Positions 1 to 6,623 of a DNA stretch of 11,958 nt are shown here, one piece after another. The position numbers and the translations under genes were made by a program. Positions within the stretch are counted from its first letter, which is position 1. Every line of letters begins with the position of its first letter. This DNA is from Burkholderiales bacterium (lineage in GTDB: Bacteria; Pseudomonadota; Gammaproteobacteria; Burkholderiales; Thiobacillaceae): the NCBI GenBank assembly GCA_005793645.1, contig SXRG01000059.1, positions 1-11,958 of the forward strand. Reading direction: 5' to 3'. Under the pieces are notes generated by a model. The model had not been told where the DNA came from, ran no database searches, and was given only the letters and a program-made list of their open reading frames with translations.

Positions 1-308
1 CAGGCCAGATCCTCTGTCGTAAATGGGTGTTTTTCGGCGGCGAGATAATGCAGTTGTGCGCATGCGTTGGGATCTGCCTGCCATACGGCCCAGGTGGACA
101 GAAAGTTGAGCCCGGTACCAAATCCGGTTTCGAGGATGACAAAGTGGTCGCGGTTACGCCAGGCCTCGGGGAGGTTGTTGCCGGCGAGAAAGACACGCTG
201 TGCCTGGCCGGGGCCGCCATCGGTCGAATGGTAAACGTCGTCAAAATTGACGGAGTGGGGCGTGGTGCCTTGCCAGTCGAGGGGGGCAGGGACGAGCGCT
301 TCGTACAT
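1..308 (-). CDS. mnmC: MnmC/MnmD-type tRNA-modification methyltransferase, N-terminal part (runs off window)
   Basis: The first 102 codons are visible; the gene continues beyond base 1. The protein starts MYEALVPAPLDW and then shows the family hallmarks FDDVYHS (about residues 22-28) and ETGFGTGLNFL (about residues 62-72), the SAM-binding loop of the MnmC methyltransferase domain. In the family this domain methylates nm5(s2)U to mnm5(s2)U at the wobble position of certain tRNAs, in the cytoplasm. The C-terminal FAD-dependent oxidoreductase domain of bifunctional MnmC would lie outside the window, so a stand-alone MnmD cannot be excluded. The ATG at 308-306 overlaps the hslO stop by one base (TGATG). 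No Shine-Dalgarno is visible, so translation is probably coupled to hslO. Confidence 0.85.
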   Translation of the reverse strand, partial: MYEALVPAPLDWQGTTPHSVNFDDVYHSTDGGPGQAQRVFLAGNNLPEAWRNRDHFVILETGFGTGLNFLSTWAVWQADPNACAQLHYLAAEKHPFTTEDLA

Positions 309-1165
309 CAGTGGAAGCGGTGTTTAGGGGCATCAAATACGGCGTTGAGGGCCGCTGCGTCAAAGTGGTAATCCTGTCCGCAGAGATCGTCGTGGACATG
401 GATTTCTCCCTGCTCGCGCAGGGCCGCCTCGCATTCGTTACGCCCGATGCTGCGCAGCATGGCGTGGATCTTTTCCGGGTCGCGCGGGCAATGATAGGCC
501 ACGGGCCGTGGGTCGTAGAGGCGGATGTCGTCTTCTGGGAAAAGGTGCGGCAATAGTTCGGTCACCGCCGTATCGAGCAGCTCGTCGGCCTTTAGGGTGT
601 CCGTCATCAGATTGATTCGGCGCCAGCCGTCTGGATCCTTTTCGTGTGCGCCCGGTAGTGTTTGCAGGAACAGGCCCACCACGCGATCAGGACGCGATGC
701 CAGGACCAATCGCGTGGGCTGTTGCTCGGATTGGGCCAGATAATGTTCGAAGATGGTGGCTATTGTGTCGCCTTTAAGCGGAACCAGGCTTTGGTAGGGC
801 TGTTTGAGGCCCACGCTGTCGAGGGTAAGGGCGAGTTGGCCGTGGCCGAGGAGTTCAGGGGCAGAGGCCGCCGTGAGGGGTTGGTTGTGACGGGCCATAC
901 CGCGCAGGCGGAGTCGCTCGTCGCAATCGATCACCAGCAGACTGACCGGTCCGGATCCATGGATTTGCAAGGTCAGGCTTCCGGCGTGCTTGAGATTGGC
1001 GGCCAGCAGAACGCTGATGGCGGCCATTTCGCCTAGCAGTTCGCTGACCGGTGGCGGGTAGTCATGCCCGGCGCAGAGGGCGTGCCATGCTTTACCAAGG
1101 CCCACCCAGGCACCGCGAATATCGAGGTTTTCCAGCAAAAAGAGGCGTGTTTGGTCGGTCGGCAT
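308..1165 (-). CDS. hslO: Hsp33-family chaperone with degenerate zinc/redox centre
   Basis: A 285-residue protein, close to the usual Hsp33 length (about 290). The N-terminal substrate-binding fold is recognisable: SVLLAANLKHAGSLTLQIHG (51-70), then a GDTIATIFEHYLAQSEQ segment (132-148) typical of the family. Hsp33 is a cytoplasmic holdase activated when a C-terminal Zn(Cys)4 switch is oxidised. That switch is normally CxC plus CxxC. Here the aligned sites read Cys226-Pro-Arg228 and Asp259-Asp-Leu-Cys262, so one Cys of each pair is lost while the 33-residue spacing and surrounding GEIxV...CG..Y.F framework are kept. Classical tetrahedral Cys4 zinc binding therefore looks impossible; redox switching may be lost or altered. 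The start ATG (1165-1163) has a GGAG Shine-Dalgarno at 1172-1175. It is first gene of a minus-strand unit with mnmC. Confidence 0.93.
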   Translation of the reverse strand: MPTDQTRLFLLENLDIRGAWVGLGKAWHALCAGHDYPPPVSELLGEMAAISVLLAANLKHAGSLTLQIHGSGPVSLLVIDCDERLRLRGMARHNQPLTAASAPELLGHGQLALTLDSVGLKQPYQSLVPLKGDTIATIFEHYLAQSEQQPTRLVLASRPDRVVGLFLQTLPGAHEKDPDGWRRINLMTDTLKADELLDTAVTELLPHLFPEDDIRLYDPRPVAYHCPRDPEKIHAMLRSIGRNECEAALREQGEIHVHDDLCGQDYHFDAAALNAVFDAPKHRFH

Positions 1166-1295
1166 GGGTGGCTCCAGAAGAGTGGCGCATTTTACCGGCA
1201 GACACTCACATCGGTGTGCCGCCTGGAAAATTGCAACAAGATCGTCTTTTGGGCGGACAGGAATTTAGGTATCATTCGTCGTCACCACTCGAGCT
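1166..1295. promoter_or_regulatory. Divergent hslO / pyrG intergenic region
   Basis: This 130-bp gap between divergent start codons must hold the promoters for both directions unless transcription reads in from elsewhere. For pyrG the best sigma70-like -10 is TATCAT at 1270-1275; a -35 is poor (CTTTTG at 1246-1251, 18-bp spacer, or TTGGGC at 1249-1254, 15-bp spacer). For hslO a TAAAAT hexamer (complement of 1189-1194) lies about 25 bases before the start, without a convincing -35. No heat-shock (sigma32) consensus was found by eye. No strong hairpin or riboswitch was seen. Individual promoter assignments are weak. Confidence 0.4.
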
Positions 1296-2939
1296 ATGCC
1301 CATGCCCAAGTATGTATTCGTCACCGGCGGCGTTGTGTCCTCTCTGGGCAAAGGTATTGCTGCCGCTTCCCTAGCCGCCATCCTTGAATCGCGCGGTCTT
1401 AAAGTCACCCTTCTGAAGCTCGACCCCTACATCAACGTGGACCCCGGCACCATGTCGCCGTTTCAGCATGGTGAGGTGTTTGTGACCGAGGACGGGGCGG
1501 AGACAGACCTCGATTTAGGTCATTATGAGCGCTTTACCCGCGCCAAGATGAAGAAGTCGAACAGCTTCAGCACCGGTCAGATCTATGAGTCGGTGATCCG
1601 GCGGGAACGGCGTGGCGAATACCTCGGCAAGACCGTGCAGGTCATCCCCCACATTACAGACGCGATCAAGGCGCAGATTCGCGCGGGTGCAGGCGATGCC
1701 GATGTGGCCATGGTTGAGATCGGTGGCACGGTGGGTGACATCGAGTCGCTCCCCTTCCTGGAGGCGATCCGCCAGATGGGTCTGGACGAAGGTCGCGACA
1801 ATGTCTGCTACATACACCTTACCCTGCTGCCCTATATTCCGACGGCCGGCGAACGGAAGACCAAGCCGACCCAGCACTCGGTCAAGGAATTACGCCAGAT
1901 TGGTATCCAGCCTGATGTCCTGCTCTGCCGCGCCGACCGACCCATCCCGTCGGAAGAGCGGCGCAAGATCGCCCTGTTTTGTAATGTGATGCCGGAGGCG
2001 GTGATCGAGGCCCTGGATGCCTCGTCCATTTACAAGGTCCCTGGTCTGCTGCACGCCCAGATGCTGGACGAGATCGTGTGCCATAAACTTCATATTTTGG
2101 CTCGCGCCGCCGATTTGTCGGTTTGGCAGCGACTGGTCGATGCGATGGAGCATCCAGAGCGGGAAATCAACATCGCTTTCGTCGGAAAATATGTCGATCT
2201 GACCGAGTCATATAAATCCTTGACCGAAGCGATGGTGCATGCCGGCATGCACACTCGTAGTAAGGTTCGCATCCATTTCATGGATTCCGAGGATTTGGAG
2301 AAGAACGGTTGCGATGCCCTGAAGCCTATGGACGCCCTCCTGGTTCCCGGCGGTTTTGGTAAGCGCGGTACCGAGGGCAAGATCGCCGCAATTCGCTATG
2401 CGCGCGAGGGCCACGTGCCCTATCTGGGTATTTGCCTAGGCATGCAGATGGCTGTGGTTGAATATGCCCGCGATGTGGCCGGCATGATCGATGCCCATTC
2501 CACGGAATTTGAGCCGGAAACAAAGTACCCGGTTGTCGGCCTGATTACAGAATGGCAGACCGCTGACGGGAAGAAAGAGCATCGTAATGCCCATTCCGAT
2601 TTGGGCGGGACCATGCGTCTGGGGGGGCAGTTATGTCAGCTGGCCGAGGGAAGCTTGGCGCGCGAGATTTATGGCACCGCCGAGATTGTCGAACGGCACC
2701 GTCACCGCTACGAGGTAAACAACCGTCTGCTGACTGAATTGGAAGGTAAGGGCCTGATTGTGTCTGGACGCGCACCGGGCACCAACCTGTGTGAAATGAT
2801 TGAACTGCCGCGTGCGGTGCACCCTTGGTTTGTGGCCTGCCAGTTCCACCCGGAGTTCACCTCCAACCCGCGTGAAGGGCACCCGCTCTTTACTTCCTTT
2901 GTTAAAGCGGCGATTGCCCGCAAGGAAAAAACAACATGA
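1296..2939 (+). CDS. pyrG: CTP synthase
   Basis: The cytoplasmic enzyme converts UTP to CTP using ATP and glutamine ammonia, the last step of de novo pyrimidine synthesis. At 547 residues it is full length (E. coli 545). The N-terminal amidoligase domain opens with KYVFVTGGVVSSLGKGI, followed by LLKLDPYINVDPGTMSPFQH and GEVFVTEDGAETDLDLGHYE. The class I glutaminase domain begins near INIAFVGKYVDL (about residue 290) and has nucleophile Cys380 in YLGICLGMQ and the His518/Glu520 pair in CQFHPEFTSNP. All key residues are present. Two in-frame ATGs lie six bases apart (1296 and 1302) because ATGCCC is tandemly duplicated; a weak GAG at 1291-1293 is better spaced for the second. The stop overlaps the kdsA start as ATGA. 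It is the first gene of the long plus-strand unit. Confidence 0.98.
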   Translation: MPMPKYVFVTGGVVSSLGKGIAAASLAAILESRGLKVTLLKLDPYINVDPGTMSPFQHGEVFVTEDGAETDLDLGHYERFTRAKMKKSNSFSTGQIYESVIRRERRGEYLGKTVQVIPHITDAIKAQIRAGAGDADVAMVEIGGTVGDIESLPFLEAIRQMGLDEGRDNVCYIHLTLLPYIPTAGERKTKPTQHSVKELRQIGIQPDVLLCRADRPIPSEERRKIALFCNVMPEAVIEALDASSIYKVPGLLHAQMLDEIVCHKLHILARAADLSVWQRLVDAMEHPEREINIAFVGKYVDLTESYKSLTEAMVHAGMHTRSKVRIHFMDSEDLEKNGCDALKPMDALLVPGGFGKRGTEGKIAAIRYAREGHVPYLGICLGMQMAVVEYARDVAGMIDAHSTEFEPETKYPVVGLITEWQTADGKKEHRNAHSDLGGTMRLGGQLCQLAEGSLAREIYGTAEIVERHRHRYEVNNRLLTELEGKGLIVSGRAPGTNLCEMIELPRAVHPWFVACQFHPEFTSNPREGHPLFTSFVKAAIARKEKTT

Positions 2940-3787
2940 AACTGTGCGGATTTGAAGTGGGTCTTGATCAGCCGCTGTTCTTGATTGCTGGCCCTTGCGT
3001 GATCGAATCGGAACAGATGGCGATGGATACCGCCGGGCAATTAAAGGGGATCTGTGCTGAACTGGGTATCCCGTTTATCTATAAATCGTCTTATGACAAG
3101 GCTAACCGTTCTAGCGGGAAGTCGTTCCGCGGTCTGGGCATGAACGAGGGCCTGCGTATCCTGGCCGAGGTCAAAAAACAGATTGGGGTGCCGGTGCTGA
3201 CCGATGTCCATACCGAAGACGAGATCACCACGGTGGCATCGGTGGTTGATGTGTTGCAAACCCCGGCCTTCCTTTGTCGCCAAACCGATTTTATCAATGC
3301 CTGTGCCGCCAGCGGTAAACCGGTCAATATCAAGAAGGGTCAGTTTCTGGCTCCTTGGGATATGAAGAATGTGGTTGACAAGGCGCGTGCGGCGGCGGCG
3401 GAGGCCGGTGTCGCGAGCGATAACTTCATGGTGTGTGAACGCGGCGCTTCGTTTGGTTACAACACACTGGTCTCGGATATGCGTAGCTTGGCGATTCTCC
3501 GCGAGACGGGTTGCCCCGTGGTGTTTGATGCCACTCATTCGGTGCACCAGCCGGGCGGCCAAGGTACCGTTTCCGGCGGCCAGCGTGAATTCGTGCCGGT
3601 TTTGGCACGGGCGGCGGTGGCGGTTGGCGTAGCGGGCGTGTTTGCTGAAACCCATCCGAACCCGGCGTGTGCGGCTTCGGATGGCCCCAATGCCTGGCCG
3701 CTACCGCGTATGCGCGAGCTGCTGGAAACCCTGAAAGAGATTGATGCCTTGGTGAAGCAAAAAGGCTTCATCGAGGCGACGCTGTAA
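2936..3787 (+). CDS. kdsA: 3-deoxy-D-manno-octulosonate 8-phosphate synthase (metal-dependent type)
   Basis: The enzyme condenses phosphoenolpyruvate with arabinose 5-phosphate to Kdo-8-phosphate for lipopolysaccharide inner core, in the cytoplasm. The protein has 283 residues, as usual. Motifs include IAGPCVIES (17-25), KSSYDKANRSS, PAFLCRQTDF, NIKKGQFLAPWDMKN and THSVHQPGG. Cys21, His201, Glu238 and Asp249 match in spacing the four metal ligands of the Aquifex-type enzyme; E. coli has Asn in place of the Cys and needs no metal. This copy should therefore be metal-dependent. The ATG overlaps the pyrG stop (ATGA) and has an AAGGA Shine-Dalgarno at 2922-2926. PEP is also the product of the neighbouring enolase, a metabolic link within the operon. 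Confidence 0.97.
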   Translation: MKLCGFEVGLDQPLFLIAGPCVIESEQMAMDTAGQLKGICAELGIPFIYKSSYDKANRSSGKSFRGLGMNEGLRILAEVKKQIGVPVLTDVHTEDEITTVASVVDVLQTPAFLCRQTDFINACAASGKPVNIKKGQFLAPWDMKNVVDKARAAAAEAGVASDNFMVCERGASFGYNTLVSDMRSLAILRETGCPVVFDATHSVHQPGGQGTVSGGQREFVPVLARAAVAVGVAGVFAETHPNPACAASDGPNAWPLPRMRELLETLKEIDALVKQKGFIEATL

Positions 3788-3814
3788 TTTTATTTACTTT
3801 TGAAAGGTTCAATC

Positions 3815-5098
3815 ATGTCTGCAATCGTTGATGTCATTGCCCGCGAGATATTGGATTCTCGAGGTAACCCGACTGTTGAGGCCGATGTTGTGTTGGAGTC
3901 TGGCGTCATGGGACGCGCCGCCGTGCCGTCGGGCGCCTCCACCGGCTCACGCGAGGCCATTGAGTTGCGTGACGGGGATAAGGGCCGTTACCTCGGTAAG
4001 GGTGTGACTCAAGCCATGGATAATGTGAATACCGAGATTGCCGAGGCAATTCTGGGCCTGGATGCAGAAGATCAGGTTTTTATCGATCAGACCCTGATCG
4101 ATTTGGATGGCACCGAAAACAAGTCCCGTTTGGGCGCGAATGCGACCTTGGCGATTTCGTTGGCCTGTGCACGCGCCGCGGCTGAAGAAGCGGGTCTGCC
4201 GCTGTATCGTTATTTGGGCGGTGCTGGCTCGATGCGCTTGCCGGTGCCGATGATGAATGTAATCAATGGGGGTGCCCATGCGGACAATAGCGTGGACATG
4301 CAGGAGTTCATGATCATTCCCCTGGGCCGCCCGACCTTTCGTGAAGCACTGCGCTGTGGCGCCGAGGTGTTCCATACCTTGCGCGGATTGCTCAACAAGG
4401 CCGGTTATTCGACGGGTGTGGGTGATGAGGGGGGCTTTGCGCCCAACCTGAAATCCAATGAGGAGGCCTTGTCCTTCATCATGCAGGCCATTGAGAAGGC
4501 GGGTTATCAGCCGGGCGTGGATGTCTGTATTGGTTTGGATTGTGCGGCTAGCGAATATTATGAAGATGGCCGTTATGCGTTGGCCTCGGAAGGTCGCTCC
4601 CTGACCTCCGCCGAGATGGTCGATTATCTCGCTGCTTGGGTTGATAAATACCCGATCATTACCATTGAAGATGGCTTTGCTGAGAATGACTGGGATGGAT
4701 GGAAGTTGCAGACCGAAAAACTTGGTAGTCGTATTCAGTTGGTTGGCGATGACCTGTTTGTGACCAACCCCAAGATCCTGCGCGAAGGCATCGCCAAGGG
4801 CGTGGCCAATTCTATTCTGATCAAGGTGAACCAGATCGGGACGCTGAGCGAGACCTTTGAGGCCATCGATATGGCGCGCCGCGCTGGTTACAGCACCGTG
4901 ATCTCGCACCGCTCGGGCGAGACGGAGGATTCTTTTATCGCTGACCTCGCCGTGGGCTGCAATGCTTGGCAGATCAAGACGGGTTCGTTGTCCCGTTCTG
5001 ACCGGATCGCCAAATATAACCAGTTGCTGCGCATCGAGGAGGCGCTGGGCGATCAGGCCGTTTATGCGGGCCGCGATGCCTTCCCACGCATGGCGTGA
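3815..5098 (+). CDS. eno: Enolase
   Basis: It interconverts 2-phosphoglycerate and phosphoenolpyruvate in glycolysis and gluconeogenesis, in the cytoplasm. The ATG at 3815 (MSAIVDVIAREILDSRG) gives 427 residues, the typical enolase length; GAAAGG at 3802-3807 is its Shine-Dalgarno, so an upstream in-frame TTG at 3800 is rejected because it overlaps that site. Conserved elements are LDSRGNPTVE, PSGASTGSREA, GGAHADN with His155, GVGDEGGFAPNL with Glu205, IEDGFAENDW, GDDLFVTNP, the catalytic Lys337 in LIKVNQIGT, and SHRSGETED with His365. All catalytic and Mg-binding positions appear intact. The 27-base spacer after kdsA is AT-rich but shows no terminator. The stop TGA overlaps the ftsB start. 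Confidence 0.98.
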   Translation: MSAIVDVIAREILDSRGNPTVEADVVLESGVMGRAAVPSGASTGSREAIELRDGDKGRYLGKGVTQAMDNVNTEIAEAILGLDAEDQVFIDQTLIDLDGTENKSRLGANATLAISLACARAAAEEAGLPLYRYLGGAGSMRLPVPMMNVINGGAHADNSVDMQEFMIIPLGRPTFREALRCGAEVFHTLRGLLNKAGYSTGVGDEGGFAPNLKSNEEALSFIMQAIEKAGYQPGVDVCIGLDCAASEYYEDGRYALASEGRSLTSAEMVDYLAAWVDKYPIITIEDGFAENDWDGWKLQTEKLGSRIQLVGDDLFVTNPKILREGIAKGVANSILIKVNQIGTLSETFEAIDMARRAGYSTVISHRSGETEDSFIADLAVGCNAWQIKTGSLSRSDRIAKYNQLLRIEEALGDQAVYAGRDAFPRMA

Positions 5099-5403
5099 TG
5101 CGTCCACTCAGCTGGATACTCGTAGTTCTGTTGCTCGTCCTCCAATACCCGTTGTGGTTGGGGAAAGGTGGCTGGCTACGAGTATCCGAGCTGAAGAACG
5201 AGATGCGTGCACAAGAAAAACTCAATACAACCCTGGTGCAGCGCAATGTGCGCTTGGAGGCTGAGGTCAACGATTTGATACACGGACAGGCGGCCATTGA
5301 GGAGCGGGCTCGTTTTGAATTAGGTATGATCAAAAAAGACGAGATCTTTTTTCAAGTGATGGAACCGACCCCGAAGGATCTGACTTCCGGGACACCTCGC
5401 TAA
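5098..5403 (+). CDS. ftsB: Cell division protein FtsB
   Basis: A 101-residue bitopic inner-membrane protein of the FtsQLB divisome subcomplex, which controls septal peptidoglycan synthesis. One hydrophobic helix (about residues 5-21, WILVVLLLVLQYPLW) is followed by LGKGGW and a heptad-rich coiled coil (about 28-65, VSELKNEMRAQEKLNTTL). The FtsB signature GQAAIEERARFELGMIKKDE and FFQV follow. A position immediately downstream of eno is classical for ftsB in beta- and gammaproteobacteria. The ATG at 5098 shares a base with the eno stop (TGATG); a GTG at 5095 would give one extra residue. No Shine-Dalgarno is seen, so it probably depends on translational coupling with eno. Confidence 0.93.
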   Translation: MRPLSWILVVLLLVLQYPLWLGKGGWLRVSELKNEMRAQEKLNTTLVQRNVRLEAEVNDLIHGQAAIEERARFELGMIKKDEIFFQVMEPTPKDLTSGTPR

Positions 5404-5429
5404 CCCTTTATGCGACAGGAGAAGCCATA

Positions 5430-6602
5430 GTGCAGGGCGAATTGCAGTGGACATTGATCGGCGTGGTGGGCTTGATCCTGTTTGCCGTGTTGATCTACAA
5501 CCGCTGGCAGGAACGGCGTGCGAAAGACAGCGTCGATAAATGTTTTGATTCTCCGGCGCAGCTTGGTCGTGAGGGCAGTGGCGTTGGCGCTCTGGATCGG
5601 GAGACGGACCTTGGCCCGAACGGGGACGAGAGGCCTGATGCGCCCTTTGAGATTGAGCCGCCTTGGCGGACAGGGATTGAATTGGTGCCTGCGCAAACGG
5701 AACTGCCGATCGTGGATGAGACGGATGGAGATGCGGATGTACTCGGTGGACAGACTCCGGCCGCTGTTTCCTCTGTGTCTCCGGTACCCTCGCCTTTGAA
5801 TGCCGATATCGAATTCATTATTCACCTCCCTTTCAGGCTTGTGGCAGATCGTGCCTTGGCCGACATGGTCGATCGTATGGGTTCGGGGCAAGGCTTGGTG
5901 CGTATCGTTGGTCAGCTTGAGGATGGCGGTGAATGGCAGCCGATTGATCACTATTCTACGGCCGTGTACGCGCGGGCGGCGGTCGGTATCCTGTTGGCCA
6001 ATCGCAAAGGCCCTACCCGGCAGGATTTGCTGCAGAACGCATGTTCGTTGGCGACTCGCTATGCCACGAGCCATGGGTCTGCGGCCGAATATGTGGATGT
6101 TGTGCTGGCCGCCCGGCAGGCGATTGACCTGGATCGCTTCTGCATGGAGGTTGATAAACTGATCGATTTCAGTGTCGTGGTGCCGGATGGTTTTCCATTC
6201 AGCGGCGAAGTGTTGGCGCGTTTGGTGATGGAACAGGGGATGCAGTATCAACCTTCGGGTGGTTTTATCATGCCCGGCAAGACAGGTGAAACGCTGTTTT
6301 CCATTGTGAATATGGAGCATGCCCCGTTTCCGGCTAACGGCCAGGGTTTGCGCACGCATGGTGTGACCCTGATGTTGGAGGTTCCGCGGTGCGAGGATGG
6401 CCTGTTTGCCTTCGATAGCATGGTTACTTTGGGTGATTTCTTAGCTGACAAGCTGTCCGCGCGTCTAGTTGACAGCCAGGGACGGTCAATCAATACCGTG
6501 CGCCTACAGCAGGACCGTGCGGTTCTTAGCGAGGCCTGTCGGCGCCTGAATGAGCGAGGTATTCCTCCAGGGGGTGAGCAGGCACTGCGTCTGTTCGCTT
6601 AA
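5430..6602 (+). CDS. zipA: ZipA-like FtsZ-binding division protein with extra middle domain
   Basis: A 390-residue protein with an N-terminal membrane anchor (about residues 7-23, WTLIGVVGLILFAVLIY) followed by basic RWQERRAK, an acidic/proline-rich linker to about 125, then two globular regions. Residues about 246-372 resemble the ZipA C-terminal FtsZ-binding domain: FSVVVPDGFPFSGEVLARL, LFSIVNMEHAPF, GVTLMLEVPR and a final helix with TLGDFLADKL. The known role is tethering FtsZ to the inner membrane at midcell. A middle region (about 127-245) is absent from E. coli ZipA; I recall a similar layout in betaproteobacterial ZipA proteins. The position before ligA supports the call. The GTG start at 5430 is preceded by AGGAG (5417-5421) with 8-base spacing. 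Sequence similarity to ZipA is remote. Confidence 0.75.
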   Translation: MQGELQWTLIGVVGLILFAVLIYNRWQERRAKDSVDKCFDSPAQLGREGSGVGALDRETDLGPNGDERPDAPFEIEPPWRTGIELVPAQTELPIVDETDGDADVLGGQTPAAVSSVSPVPSPLNADIEFIIHLPFRLVADRALADMVDRMGSGQGLVRIVGQLEDGGEWQPIDHYSTAVYARAAVGILLANRKGPTRQDLLQNACSLATRYATSHGSAAEYVDVVLAARQAIDLDRFCMEVDKLIDFSVVVPDGFPFSGEVLARLVMEQGMQYQPSGGFIMPGKTGETLFSIVNMEHAPFPANGQGLRTHGVTLMLEVPRCEDGLFAFDSMVTLGDFLADKLSARLVDSQGRSINTVRLQQDRAVLSEACRRLNERGIPPGGEQALRLFA

Positions 6603-6623
6603 GTCGGGGTGAAGGCCGTCCAG

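Noticed and set aside
27..371. 114-codon plus-strand frame at the window start
   Set aside because: It is the shadow of the mnmC and hslO genes on the minus strand, both of which match known families.
3800..3814. Upstream TTG start for eno adding five residues
   Set aside because: It would place the start over the GAAAGG Shine-Dalgarno; ATG 3815 gives the standard enolase N-terminus.
3947..5107. A 386-codon open frame antisense to eno
   Set aside because: It mirrors the codon bias of enolase, has no recognisable motif or ribosome site, and enolase on the plus strand is fully supported.
5410..5430. Six-codon ORF (MRQEKP) ending one base into the zipA-like GTG start (TAGTG)
   Set aside because: It has no ribosome site of its own and overlaps the AGGAG that serves the next gene; probably chance.
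5400..6359. A 319-codon open frame antisense to the zipA-like gene
   Set aside because: Highly basic, low-complexity antisense reading with no family match; the plus-strand frame has a membrane anchor, a good Shine-Dalgarno and operon context.
6609..6623. Upstream GTG start for ligA
   Set aside because: No Shine-Dalgarno precedes it, while GAAGG is correctly placed for ATG 6624, which gives the usual N-terminus.
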